A stretch of DNA of 64,000 bases from assembly GCA_907165275.2 (NCBI GenBank), contig OU015665.1, positions 4,278,001 through 4,342,000 on the forward strand, written 5' to 3'. The notes below the pieces were generated by a model, which saw nothing but the letters and a program-made list of their open reading frames with translations, searched no databases and was not told the origin of the DNA. The position numbers and the translations under genes are program-made. The DNA is from Zygaena filipendulae (lineage: Eukaryota; Arthropoda; Insecta; Lepidoptera; Zygaenidae). Of this stretch, positions 45,769 through 58,370 are shown piece by piece; positions within the stretch are counted from its first letter, which is position 1, and every line of letters begins with the position of its first letter.

Positions 45769-46262
45769 TGTCCGCGATGGACTCCGTAACTACTGAACAG
45801 ATTTTGATAAAATTTTGTAACCATTTATAATATGGTCCAACTTAAAAGACAGGATAGTTTTTATCCCGGAATTCCCGCGGGAACTCCGGAATTAATGCGG
45901 AGAAAAGCTAATCACCGTAAACTACTGTCAGGGGTACAAAGGACGTAGAGTACTTTTCTCCCGGAATTCCCGCGGGAACTCTGTAGTCTGTAATTACCGC
46001 GGATGAAATCGCGGGGGACAGCTAGTTTTTATATATAGATTCCAGCTGCTTCCCGCGGTTTTACTCGCGTTTAATTCAGAATTTCCGCAGGGATTCTGGG
46101 ATGAAAAATACCTTATGTACCTACTTATATGTAATACTGCATCTATGTAGGTACCTAATTTTCTGTGCCCCTGACAAAATTTCATGATGATCGTTTAAGT
46201 AATTAAGGCCTAAAAGAGTAACAAACAAACGAACTCACATTCGCATTTAAAATCTAGTAGAT
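45769..46262. mobile_element. Cluster of three Helitron-like scraps
   Basis: Two plus-strand 3' modules (ending about 45910 and, cleanly with GGGGGACAGCTAG and T, at 46025) are followed by a minus-strand copy (46045-46262, CTTCCCGCGGTTTTACTCGC). Confidence 0.5.
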
Positions 46263-47839
46263 AAGTATAAACGGGTACCTACATAAAACCAGTTCATAGT
46301 ATATGTAGGTAAGTATCTCATTTTGTGGTTAACCGAGAACATCGGTCACAATTTATTACCATGCATTTATGTAGCACAAGCATCGTGGAACAAAACAATT
46401 TTATCGTCCAAGCATTTTACGACTTCAAACTAATCACTTGCCAAGTTCATATCAATTTGTGAGTCTGAATGAATGATTCATAAATACGTGAACACGTGAA
46501 GACCACTAAACTCCATAATAAAGTAGCGGCAAGTACTGATATCTTATCGGTTATACGAGTTTAATATCTTAAAATAGCCAAGTAATATTGTAGCCTGCGT
46601 GAATTAAATTATATCTAAGACATATTCCGTCAGGAACTCTATAATAAATAGTAGACACACAAGACATAAACAAAATTACGTTTACCTATGCTATTTAATC
46701 CTTCGAATCCGTATTTTTGAATAACGCTTGAATACAACACATAGGTAGATAGATACTGACAGACAAAAATAAAAAATATATTATCATATTACCTTCAGTG
46801 CAACTCACTTCTCATTTTGTCTATTAGATCATACATACATACTTATAATGAGGTCAGATGCATCATGCAGCTGCGATTTTAGATATATCGTGTAAGATTG
46901 TATAGTTTGAAAAATTTTGTATCTGTATGATTATCATATTTACTGTTAGAGAGACATGATGCGTTTATTAATCATTAACCGCAAATAAAAACAGCTATCG
47001 GTATCTAGAGAAATATATCCAAAGAAATCCCGACCATCGGTGGCGTGGAGAAAGTTCCAAAAAGAGTAGGTATCGAAATTGAAGTAGGTACCCATGGCCT
47101 AGGTTTTCCATTACCACTGAGCTTTTATCTATAGGATGATAATCTCTTTACTCGAAAGTAGGGTTTTATTCAAACAACTTTAGATTTAGGTACTTGTATT
47201 TGGGTAACTTCGTCTCGGAGTCTCTATCATGTTATTTTCTCCTGAAGGTACTTACGTGAAACTTGTTTAGTTACTATGTTAGTATTATTTGGGGGGTCGA
47301 AATCGTTTTAGGCGGATATTTCCTGAGGGTAATTCCTTTATAGATGCAGAAGTGGACGTGCAGTTGGAGCAGTTTATGCGTGGGCAGAATTTTCCCCCTT
47401 TAGCTAGCTACTCAGCAGCTTGTCTCTACATTTAATTAGCAGTTAATATAAAGATTGTCAACATCACCCGACGGGTAATCTGTTGTTAGGCGCGGAGCGA
47501 GTCGAACGTGCGATCGCGCAAGGATCAGGGAGTAGTAGTGAATCAGTGATAAACCTATGCGAGGGTAGCAGGTCTATATTGAATTCATATAAGTATAAAT
47601 TTTGGTCACCGACTCATTACTGCTCCATAATGCCCCCCATACTGAATCTGATAGAAAGTAAGAAAGTACTGTGAAATTTGGAGAGTTTCCTTTTGCAACT
47701 CACCATTAACATAATACTTTTTGAAATTCTACTTCCAAAGGGGTGAAAGGGGGTGCTGAACTTTATTTATGAGGAACAAAAAGCACAAATGCTTAGTAAT
47801 GGAAGACTTCTTTTGCCGTTTGTCAAATTAAATTACCCT
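46263..47839. other. Spacer
   Basis: No gene or complete repeat recognised. Confidence 0.4.
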
Positions 47840-47857
47840 GGGGGGGGGGGGGGGGGG
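47840..47857. repeat. Poly-G tract (G18)
   Basis: Uninterrupted run of 18 G on the plus strand, immediately before a minus-strand Helitron-like scrap (47860-48030). Confidence 0.8.
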
Positions 47858-47859
47858 AT

Positions 47860-48030
47860 ATACCCGCGTTAATTCGGAGATCTCAAGAGAATTCCCGGAT
47901 AAAATTACTCTATAGCAGTTCCTTTTCCTTCCTTAACAATATGTATGCAAAATTTCATGATGATCTGTTGAGCCGTTGAGGCGTGAAATGCGTAACAAAC
48001 AAACAAAAAAACTTTCGCATATATACAACA
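47860..48030 (-). mobile_element. Helitron-like element, partial
   Basis: Contains the complements of the family words (AACGCGGG, AATTTTGCATACATA, GTTTGTTACGC); its 3' end is lost at the poly-G tract. Confidence 0.45.
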
Positions 48031-48502
48031 AATATCTAATAAGGATCATAGATGTGGTAGGTAAGGTTAAAATTGTTCCAATAAAATAGCCGTACCTCAA
48101 AACCATTGACTTTGGTGATTGAAAATAAATGCCTATAGGTACCTAGGTAATTATCCTCATTCATCAACTCAAATTGAATATACCTATACTTATATATCCC
48201 ATCAAAAACAAACTTGTAAAAAAGTCCTAAGTCTCGCAACTCAGTTCTTCTACAGTAAAAAGTTGTGAGATCAATGTAATACCAAGTCGGTTAATTTATT
48301 CAGTGCCTACTTAAGGGTCCTTCTGTCTAAAGTTATCATGTTATAAGCTAATCTAATAACATTTTATAGTGACCATATCAAATTTAAAAATCTTTTATGT
48401 TTTAAATAGATTGATTGGCTTGGCGATCACGTGAAAACACAATGTATCTCACAAGTAATACATATTATAATTAAATTAGATTGTTTAGAACCATAATTAT
48501 GT

Positions 48503-48566
48503 CCATCTCTGAATTCCCGCGGGATCTCCGAAATTAACGTGGGTTAAACCGCAGGGAACAGCTAGT
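48503..48566 (+). mobile_element. Helitron-like element, 3' scrap
   Basis: Ends AAACCGCAGGGAACAGCTAG followed by T. Confidence 0.5.
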
Positions 48567-48574
48567 CTCATATA

Positions 48575-49085
48575 TTTATATGGGATTACAAAGTTATTTG
48601 TGCAGTTGGTACATATAAGTGCATATATAACTTTGTAATTCCATACATTTATATGGGATTACAAAGTTATTTATGCAGTTGGTGTATCTAGAAAACTGGA
48701 CCGAAATTGCAAAATATTTTAATTTTTCTTTGATTTATACAATAAATACTAATTGTATTCTAAATTTCAAACTTCTATGTCTGCTAGAAGTGCCTTAGAG
48801 TTTTAATGATCGGTCAGTGAGTGAGTGAGTGAGTGACCTACAAAATTAAGAAACTTTGACTAGTTATAATTCTTGAACTACTGGTTCAAATCGAATGAAA
48901 TTTAAATTATACCGTCTTTATACAATACCTGCTTGTTTACTAAAAATTCGGGCTTCTAGTTTTATCCACAACGAAGTTATAGGGGGTCGAAAATGGCCTG
49001 AATTGCTTCGAGAAAAGGATATAGTACGGCCGTGCCGCTTTTGTTGCTCGACTTGGCGGGGGCACTGCCGTGCCCCCAGATACTT
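48575..49085. repeat. Short local repeat and GTGA microsatellite
   Basis: TATATGGGATTACAAAGTTA occurs twice (48577 and 48649) with an inverted copy between; (GTGA)n at 48813-48835; a GC-rich tail GGGGGCACTGCCGTGCCCCC (49060-49079) is a perfect 20-bp near-palindrome. Confidence 0.5.
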
Positions 49086-49339
49086 ACGTATATTCTTAAA
49101 TGATTTGTTATTTCATCATTCGGCCACGAATAATTGTAGTGCTTCGGATGATTGGGTGTTCAGTGTTCAGCATAAGCAAGTACATTCCTTGAGGAAAATT
49201 ATTTTATTTAGCAACCATAACAAGTAGGTACCCACCTACTAAATTAAAATATCTAGTCAAGTTTTAATTTAGCTTTACAAGTTTAGCTCATCTTTTCCAT
49301 TAATTATAGCGTATTTCGCTATTAATAAACTAATACATA

Positions 49340-49488
49340 ATATTATAAATGCGAATGTGAGTTTGTTTTGTTTGTTACGCTTTCACGCTTCAACGGCTCA
49401 GCCGATCTTCATGAAATTTTGCATGCACGTTGTCAGGGGTACAAGAAAGGATATAGGGTACTTTTTATCTCGGAATTTCCGCAGGAAC
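49340..49488 (+). mobile_element. Helitron-like element, 5' part
   Basis: ATAATATTATAAATGCGAAT, GCTTTCACGCTTCAACGGCT, AAATTTTGCATGCACGTTGT; it breaks off in TTTCCGCAGGAAC. Confidence 0.5.
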
Positions 49489-51424
49489 AACAATATTTAT
49501 TTCTAATATTTAATATTTATTTCTTTACGTTCATAGTTATTAGGTATGGCATCAGAAGATCGTTAACTTTGTCGATAATGGGCATGTTGACTATTTTTTT
49601 CTTTTTTAGCCCGTCTTGTAGATTAATAAAAAATATTAGACACGTTTTTTTTTACGTAATCAAAAAATAACGGCGATACATTGAGGTGAAATATCGCGTG
49701 ACGTCATTATTCGGACAGTTTGTATGACAGTTTTAGCGGTTAGTGACGTCACGACCCCCTCACCCTAAACTTTATTGCGCTTTATCTCTGTATATTTTAA
49801 TTTGTTTGAAAAAGCAAAAAATAGGTGTCTATTGTTTTTTTTATTTTCTAACTGACGGACTAATTAGAATTTTGATTTTTAAAGTAGTCCACATCCCCAT
49901 TCAGCATGAAGAGCTTTTTAGTCACCATAGCCGTTTGGTGTACGGTTGCCTGAGCAAATTTTCAGAAGCGAGTCAGTTAGGTAGATAATATCTCCGCTAA
50001 ATACCTAACATAACCGGGCTACTAATTAGATTTCGACGCTTCAACGAACATCTAAACATGTCTACTACACGTGGCAGGTATAAACACAGCTTGTTATCAC
50101 TAATAATTTTGTTACGAAAGTAATTTTCAAACGTACGTATAAACCTTCTTCTTGAATCACTTTGTCTATTGGTATAAAAACCGTATGAAAATCCGTTAAG
50201 TAGTTTTTGAGTATATCGCGAACAGACGGACCGACAGGACTTTGTTTTATAATATTATGTAAGGATAGAAGGGTCGTTTCTGTCTACTCTTGAAACTATA
50301 AACTTGTGTGAATCAAGCAACATAATATTACCTATATACTTACTTCATATTATCAGTTTATCACGTATATGCATTGATATATTAAAAACCCTAGATGCAC
50401 AGTCTCGAACAAAAGTAACACTCGAAACCGTCCCCAAACACTTGACAATTCTACATAAGTAATATAGTGATACTATAAACAATATTTTTGCAAAATCAAC
50501 CTTACGCAGATAGATTAAAGTTGTTTTGACAAAGCAGTGTACAAAAAGCAATAAAATATTACGATTTTTTTTATATTTTTATATATACGATATTGAATTA
50601 GTTTTTAAGAGTTTGTTCTAAACACATATTTATACTTTTATCTGAGTGTTTTGGGTAGGACATGTGCATAAATCAACGAAACAAATATTTACGTAAATAT
50701 TTACGGTTGAAACGTATTAGTAGAACATTTTATCGAAATGAAGTAGGTACCTATTTAGTTTAAGGTGATTGGGTAGCGAACTACCAGTTTGTAAAACTAA
50801 TTTTTTTTCAAATGTCAGGGCGTATTTACTGTGGATCACTCTTAAATCTTAAAAAAATATTATTATTTCTTTAGCTGCCATGGTCAACAGCAAATACACT
50901 AATTAAAATATAAAAATTTGAAATGAAATATAGATATACCTTAATAAGCAAGTACAGTAGTCACTCATAATTTATACGAGATAAGTTAATTATATATATT
51001 ATAATACTATACTTATAATATACAACGTATAAATATCGGTCAAAAACTTTAAAACAAAACAGTTTAAATTTATTAATAAAAAATGAAACAATAAAAAAAA
51101 ATCGACTCCATTGGCACGAACAGGGTCATTTGAATTATGCGACCGCTATGGCCGCTTTGAGTGAAATTTTGAGACAAATTAAATCAAAAACCGAAAATAC
51201 GATATCCCATCCTTTTTATTCGTTCTTGACGAAATTATCCTACAATTTCTTAACGAACATTTTTGACAAGCGTCCGATGACACGGGCGACCGACGATAGA
51301 CGATAGGGGACGTTTTTGAGACGCTCAGTGTGTATCTTGGGTTTTTTAACCGAATTCTTAATATATCAATGCGTAGGTATATGTATTTTTATAGTATTCT
51401 ATAAGTAATAGGTATATGAACACG
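49489..51424. other. Spacer with old repeat scraps
   Basis: 49600-49870 shares words with 30610-30780 and 55020-55275. No gene recognised. Confidence 0.35.
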
Positions 51425-51525
51425 TCCAGACTGGAAAGTGGCAGCTTGTGTTCATCACACAAAATCCACTCCCACCGAGAATTGAACCCGGAACCTTTAT
51501 GACATACTTCTAATTAACGTAATAG
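51425..51525 (-). repeat. Possible tRNA-derived SINE fragment
   Basis: Minus strand has GGTTCCGGGTTCAATTCTC, a B-box-like Pol III element, followed by an unrelated body. No complete tRNA. Confidence 0.3.
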
Positions 51526-51897
51526 CCAATATTTATAAAAAATATCAACGTTAGATATTAGATGCCGTAAATGTATATCTTATAGGTGGGTAGGTATGTT
51601 TGTTCCGGCTAATCTCCGAAACAGCTGGAGTTAATTCCAGACAACAAAATAAACAAAATGGTCTCATTAAATACTCTATACTAGGTACCTAGCTGTCTCC
51701 AAGAATACTTACATAAAATTGCTGCTTCCAAGAAATTTCATTAAATGTAGGTACAAGTTGTTTTTCTCCTTTATTTTTATTTTCCTGAATCGCTTGTTCA
51801 TAAATCAAACTAATTTGTGTTGCCAGTTTCTACTGTAATGTACAATTATATTAAATGTAACTATGTAATAGACAATAGTTAACTCTCAAAGAGAATA

Positions 51898-52249
51898 TAC
51901 AACCTGTTTTAATGAATTAACTGAAAACCTGATACACCCCATTTAAAAAATACACAATAATATGATTAAAGTATATTTTATGTCAAAAAAATTTATACTT
52001 TAAAAGTTATTCAACATTAGTTTGGAGGTGATCTATCTACGAAATTCCAAGCGCTACGCCCGCGCCTACCGGTTCGAATTTTTTTGCTGCGGGCGGCGTA
52101 CGCGCCAAATATTGTATTATAAATAATTTAGACATGGGCTAGTGAAAATTAAAAAATATAACCTATATTAAAACATAGTGCGATCGATTCGCTAGTTGAT
52201 TCTGAGCAAACTATTTTCGAGTTTCCAGTTAATTCATTAACACGTTGTA
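51898..52249. mobile_element. Inverted-repeat element, copy 2
   Basis: Inverted relative to 35817-36159: shares AAATTCCAAGCGCTACGCCC, GCGGCGTACGCGCC and the terminal TTAATTCATTAACACGTTGT. Confidence 0.7.
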
Positions 52250-52267
52250 TAAGTTATAACCACTACA

Positions 52268-52334
52268 TGTTAGTTGGCATTTAACTAAATAGGTTAAATT
52301 TAGTTAAGTAATCATTAAAACGTGTGAGGCCGTG
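52268..52334. mobile_element. Scrap of the CCGCACTCAG MITE
   Basis: Reads ATGTTAGTTGGCATTTAACT and TTAGTTAAGTAATCATTAAA, then GTGTGAGGCCG, a worn right arm. Confidence 0.45.
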
Positions 52335-52955
52335 AGTATTTCATTTGTTCTTTCTAGACTACTTCTAAAAATCGTTATGATCGACTAACTGGCAGAGAAT
52401 GCGACTATGTTCGCAATTTGTACGAAATAAACGGTTGCTTATTTTGGGTATACCTATATCTCATGGCTTAGAGTTTAGTGTGAGTATATTTGTACGTACG
52501 AGTATTTAAGAAGATATGACGTGTACATATCTACTGGGTATTTTGTCCCATGCAGTCCTCTTTATCACATAATAACGTCAACAAACTTATGACAGCGGCG
52601 AATTGTTGACAAAGGGATACAAAAGAGCGTTACCCATATAAGTAGTGAAGTACATACAGTACTTACATAATAATAAAATATATTGTATTGTTTGGGTGTT
52701 CTATACAGACCTTATATCTCCAATCTTTACCCAGCCTTGATTTAAACGGCAGATAAATAGCAGTTACTTGATCAATCTATATGACAATAAAATAGGTTAG
52801 TTGGTGATATGAGTAACTAAAGTCAGAAAGAAGGTAAATCTAGGTATACACTATACATCTATACTTTATACACACTCTATAGATATAAATGAAATTGAAG
52901 TGTCTGTTTTTAATTCCAAATTAACAGCTTTTCACTGAAAGTATATAGGTAGTAG

Positions 52956-53740
52956 TCTAGAGATGCGCCGAATATGGGTTCAACGGAATACGAATATTCG
53001 GCCGAATATCCGGTCAAACAAGTACCGAACCGAATATTCGGCCGAATTATTCGGTTCATTTTTGCGTGGTAAACAAGTTCATACAAGTCCGCGCGCGGCC
53101 TTTCGCGCTAGCTCGGCTCACTCAGTCAGTGCGCCACTCTTTTATTTAGTGCAATGCTCGCATGATATTGAATAAAAAATAATTTTCGGACAGTATTTAA
53201 ATTTAAATTGATTAAAAACAACATCGTGAACTTAGTTAAAGATGAGTGGACGTAAAAGATCGCATGTGTGAACTTTTTTTAATGAAATCACTGTGTTATA
53301 TCATAATTAAAATACTTCATTTATAATACTTGTTGATCAGTTGCTGGTAAATTTTATTTTGCATAAATTACATAATGCATAAAAAATTAGAATTAACGTT
53401 GTTTTTATATAAATCTTATGTTTTATGTTACGAATGATCATTACGTATTTTGAAATTGTTGATTTCACCGAGTGATAAGTTTTTTCAGCGAGTAGGTATT
53501 GTCGTTTGTCAAAAAAATTACATTATTTAATTAAAACCTGATATGATGGCTACACAAGGTAGTGTTAATCTTTGTTTTATTTAGAAATATTATATACTTT
53601 TTAAACAATTCAAAATAATACTATTAAAATATTCGGTAGGTATTCGGCAAACTAACCGAATATTCGGCCGAATACGAACATAAAAAATATGCCGAATACA
53701 CCGAATACGAATATTCGGCCTAACATTCGGCGCATCTCTA
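52956..53740. mobile_element. hAT-like element rich in CCGAATATTCGG
   Basis: Ends TAGAGATGCGCCGAAT and its complement ATTCGGCGCATCTCTA; both subterminal regions are packed with CGAATATTCGGCCGAAT palindromes. Flanks GGTAGTAG and GGTAGTAC are a near-perfect 8-bp duplication. It has no transposase; the interior has a GC-rich stretch (GTCCGCGCGCGGCCTTTCGC). Confidence 0.65.
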
Positions 53741-53774
53741 GGTAGTACGGTAGGTACTTACATTAAAAAAAAAT

Positions 53775-53841
53775 CTCTGTCTGTCTGTCTGTTGGTCGGT
53801 CTGCCTGTCTGTCGGTCTGTCTGTCTGTCTGTCTGTTTGTT
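53775..53841. repeat. CTGT microsatellite
   Basis: Interrupted (CTGT)n with GGTC variants, part of the SINE-like repeat. Confidence 0.8.
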
Positions 53842-54309
53842 CCGGCTAATCTCTGAAATGGCTGGACTGATTTGAACGAGACTATCACTGGCAGATATGT
53901 AGATTTATTTAGTAGGTATTTACCTCGATTTATATTGTAATCCATCTAGGTATATTAGCATAAATATAATGTACCTAAACCTTTATAGTAGTTAAAAACA
54001 TAGTTACACCTATTGTAATTTAGGTATTTTCTCGCATCAAAATAAATGAGTTGGTTTGTAATATACAAAGTTTCCTTTTATTGCGGTCGTAAATATAAAA
54101 TTTCGTAATAACTTTGAGTGGTCCTCAATTTTTGGGGCGGAACACGAGCTCTTCAATATAAACGTATTAGAGGAGGGCTCGCTTGATCTTTGAGGCTCAG
54201 CCCTCAGCGCCGGCCGTCGTGTATCGGATGTAGTGTAGGTGTGAGTTTTTCTTAAAATTAAAATTACATACTTAGATATCTTTTTAATTTAATTTAACTT
54301 AAGAAATAA

Positions 54310-54408
54310 AGATAAACTCGCTGTGCCTAAGACTAGGCTCCATAAAATTTCTAAGTCATTTAAAGGACAATGTATACACTTTTACAACAAACTCCCAAAC
54401 GATGTAGT
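54310..54408 (+). pseudogene. Jockey-like LINE fragment
   Basis: Plus-strand translation DKLAVPKTRLHKISKSFKGQ then FYNKLPNDVV, the same terminal segment as the remnant at 17534-18036. Only about 33 codons remain. Confidence 0.7.
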
Positions 54409-54409
54409 G

Positions 54410-55493
54410 GTGGGGTGCGATGCACAGGCAGGGGTCGCCTGTCGAGCGCTGAATTTTTGGATATTTCATTGAATTTAACGCCATTCGGCCATTGCACAGT
54501 TTTTTATACTTGTTACTTATGACAAATATGTATGCGCTAGCAAAAAAAAAGTCATTAACAATAATATTTTTTTTACTTTTATTACGCTTTCGGCGCTTGT
54601 CATACCGCATTACTACACTACATAAATAACAATTTTATTTATACAACACGCGCGCGGCAAAATCTCTAATCCAAAGAGAGTGTATGTATGTACGTTTGAC
54701 ACGTTGCCGCCCGGTCGCCCGCACTTGAAGCAAAATAGTCTCTAAATTAATAGAGTGTAAGTTCATTTGAAATGGGCGCGCGGCGCGGCACCTGTGCCTC
54801 TGTCATAGGCGAGTAATAGGGTACCTACTTACATGATTTTTTTTCTCCAGCCTATTTTAAAAATATGTGACCTACTTAAACAAAGCAAGAGAAAAAAAAT
54901 ATTATATGCATATATATTATATTATAAACAAAGCAAGAAAAAGAAAACAAATATATGCATAAATTAATTAAATAGAGCGTTTCAAAGTTCCTACTTTTGA
55001 CTTTACCGCCAAAACGCGGAATGACGTCACTAGTTCAAAATTACGCCTTATTAATCTGTGATAGAGATGTCTGCACTGTCATATTGACAGGATCATGTAA
55101 CACTGACAGACAGACTTCAATATCCCAAAGCGAAATTAAAGTTGAACTTACTGTGTCGAGTTACTTCTAAACTTTAATGCGTTTTATAGTATTTTTTCAA
55201 TAATTTGAAAAACCAAAAAATACAGGTATATTATTTTTTATTAATCTACAAGATGGACTAAATAGAATTTTGATTATCATACCCCGGAAACAAGCCTTAT
55301 ACCGAAAAATAATGTGTTAAATGCATTAAATTGAAGCAGTAGGTAGTATGTTACGGTTCACAATCTTTTCACAGTTTACAATCTCGCGAGATAAATAATA
55401 ATCTAACGGTATTTGTTCACAATTTTACGGTAATTAACTATTTACAATACCTACCTATATTGACAACCTCTTTTGTAAATTTAATCTAGTCAT
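54410..55493. other. Spacer
   Basis: AT-rich with short GC-rich islands (54640-54800) but no coding exon recognised. Confidence 0.35.
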
Positions 55494-56229
55494 CAGAGAG
55501 AAGGTAATCACTACGTTTTACTAGTCATGTTCTCTTTATCGTCTGTGAATCTAGTTTAGTGGACGACGGGCGACGAGACACTCCGTTTTATTTTTTTAGT
55601 TATTTACAACGAAATACATTGGTGTGATGCATTTTGATGCTTTATTAGAACTTTTGGTACCAACTCGTCACTAATATGGAAAATATGGTTTTATAATATT
55701 TTGTCAACGTCAAGTTACTTATTATGAATTTTTACTTACCTACATATATAATAACTAGCTGCGCCCCGCGGTTTCACCCGCGTGAAAGATTTTTTATACA
55801 ACAACTTTTTTTGCCGCCATCCAATTTCAATGAAACAAAGCCTATATTATGTAGCTCCAGGCTAAGCTTAATCTACCTGTGAAAACCGCATGACAATCCG
55901 TTCAGAGATTATCGCGAACAGACAGACAGACAGACAGACAGAAAATAATTTTAAAAACTTTTTTTGTGCTCAGTTACTCTTCTTTTATCGCCTCCTGTCA
56001 ATTTTTGTAAAAAATATTCAATGTACAAAATCGCGGATTCTACTCATTTATTATAGTAAGTATAGATAATATTATCATTGTTGAGAACTTCCTAATTTTT
56101 TCAGTTTACGGTGGTTTATAGAGTACAAAACCTTTCTGAGCCTTTAGCGGAGACATAGCCACACTCAGCTGCCACCATACTGCCACTGACAAATTTTATT
56201 GTCTAAACGTAGTGATTACCTTCTCTCTG
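55494..56229. mobile_element. Inverted-repeat DNA element with nested Helitron-like copy
   Basis: Terminal inverted repeats CAGAGAGAAGGTAATCACTA (left) and its exact complement (right), extended through CGTTT. A loose end of the same family (TAGTGATTACCTTCTCTCTG) is at 58730-58750. No clear target duplication. It is interrupted by 55755-56066. Confidence 0.65.
55755..56066 (-). mobile_element. Helitron-like element, long family, copy 3
   Basis: Minus strand TCTATACTTACTATAATAAA...ACCGCGGGGCGCAGCTAG between A and T; a (CAGA)n run corresponds to the CTGTCTGT of the plus copies. Confidence 0.7.
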
Positions 56230-57717
56230 GTAGGTACCTTACTAGTAGTATCGTTGAATATATCTCATTAATGAAATAAATAAAAGCTGTATTTATTGTT
56301 TTTAAAAACATCTGAAAACAAAGGCATCAGAAGCCGCCAAAGTCAGCTTTTTTACAACATTTTCTACTGAAGTATTTTCCAACTCGCTGTTTACCTATGA
56401 ACATAAAACTTGGTGATGATATTTATTATTGCGTATATTTTACCAACAAATACCATCATATTGACAACCCGATGTTCTTCTTTGAAATTCTATAATTTTC
56501 TTTAAAATCATCTTTATATTGCGGTCAAACGCGTAGCACAGAAGCGAGCGTAGCGCGGCAGCGGAAACCACTGCTACGGGTCTACGCGCACCACGAGTGC
56601 TACAAGCGGAGCGTGGCGTAGCGATAAGCTCCGCCTCCTAGCTCTGTATAAAGCGGCGCGCGACCCGATAGCTCTGCCTCGAAGCAGTTACCTCGGCTGC
56701 CTTTCTCGGCGAGGCAGTAAGAGAAGACTTGAAGATAGAGCACGCACTATTTCGTTGCGAGCGGATGCTCTTATTGAGCTTTTTTGAACGCGTAATAATA
56801 GAAATTAGTAAAAAAATTATAATATTGTATAATTTTTTTTTCGAGTAGGTAATCTCTGTCCACGAAGAAATCTGTAACATCTAGCTTAAGAGACCTCCTC
56901 ATTCTGCCTCTGCTACTGCACGGACAGGCGGCTCTTATATTCTACATTTGGTACGGAATCCTAAGAGTGCGAAGTCCGGCACGCACTTGGCCGGTTTTTA
57001 TCTCATTGCAAACTTTGGTAACATGGGCATCAGGCATCAACATTAATCAAATTCCTAAAAAAACATTTAGGTATTACCTAACAGGACGTAGGTTGCCTAT
57101 AAATATCTATTGAATGTTAATACATTCGAAACTTTTGGAAGCAACTCATTGCTGTTGACTATAATGAACCTCAATGTACCTACGCTCTATGGGAGGGAGA
57201 TGAACATATTAATTGAAAACCAATAAACAAAACTGACATTTATCCATTTCTACTTGCGGTCCCGTCAACAGACTCCACGTGTACCAGGTGCCAAGCGTTC
57301 ATTTTACAAGAATATAAATAAAATAAATTAGTAAATTACGGAACTAACGTCTTTGGTTTTTGACTTCCTTGCCATATTTCTTTACTAAAGTTCCGTAGGT
57401 AGGTTATAAAAAAAAGGATCCAGTAGGTAAGTACCTATATCAATTCGCTGTTCGTCTGTCTAGCAAGATTTTTGTCTTGGGAATGTAGAGTAGGTACTAG
57501 TAGTACTAGTCTAGTATAGTACTAGTATAGTATTAGGTATATTATCTATGGCAAAGGTACCTATTTATTTATTTATTTAAACTTTATGCACATCATGGTA
57601 CAAAATGCGGACTTAATGCCACAGTGGCATTCTCTGCCAGTCAACCTTCAGGTAGTACAGACAACTTACTTGACGGTGCATTTACGATATATATTTAGAT
57701 AAAAACTCACATAGATA
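56230..57717. other. Spacer
   Basis: A GC-rich block at 56525-56720 contains GAAGCGAGCGTAGCGCGGCA, CTACGGGTCTACGCGC and GGCGTAGCG words, probably a repeat. No Ly6 exon or other gene recognised. Confidence 0.35.
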
Positions 57718-58327
57718 TACCCACATACATACATAGTACATACATACATAAATACATATGTATGTATGTATCCATACAGCTATTAAAAATCTCTAACCTC
57801 TCTAAAAAATGCGGACCGTTGTATTTATGACTCACCTGTCCGAGATCAAAACATAGAGACAATACGGGTTTTTTTAACTCTTTCATAACCATCCCCGTAA
57901 TAAATTCTCCATTTAAACAAATTTGTTGATGTAGGTAAGTACCTATCACACATTTGTTTTGCATCACACTATCGATGCGAATCAGTTGCCGGCAATGAGT
58001 CAGCCGCGAACTGAGTTTAGTTGTATGTTATTATATCGGATGCTAATGTCTCAGCCCTACTCAACTAGTTTTTTTTAACTCTTGCATAACGGGGATGGTT
58101 ATGCAAGAGTTAAAAAAAACCCGTACTGTCTCTATGTTTTGATCTCGGATAGGTGAGTCAAAGATACAAAGGTCCGCATTTTTTAGAGAGGTTAGAGATT
58201 TTTAATAGCTCTTTAGGGATTGAACAGCAGATCTGAGTACTAATTAGGTACTAATTTTTAAATTTATTTCTGAAGTAACTTGATATGTATGTATGTATGT
58301 GTGTATGTATGTATGAATGTATGTATG

Positions 58328-58358
<31 letters not shown>

Positions 58359-58370
58359 CTGGCTGTATGG
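57718..58370. mobile_element. Fold-back element with ~120-bp arms and TATG microsatellites
   Basis: Arms 57778-57897 and 58091-58211 are inverted copies (AGCTATTAAAAATCTCTAAC...ACCATCCCCG) with only a few differences. Both sides are flanked by (TATG/CATA)n, longest at 58288-58359. The loop (57898-58090) has no coding potential. Confidence 0.65.

Larger units (their letters stand above)
52870..53905. mobile_element. SINE-like repeat interrupted by a hAT-like element
   Basis: The outer repeat starts AAATTGAAGTGTCTGTTT and resumes at 53745 with a CTGT microsatellite and TGTTCCGGCTAATCTCTGAA; the uninterrupted counterpart is 61850-62035. The interruption is the element listed separately at about 52956-53740. 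Confidence 0.6.
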
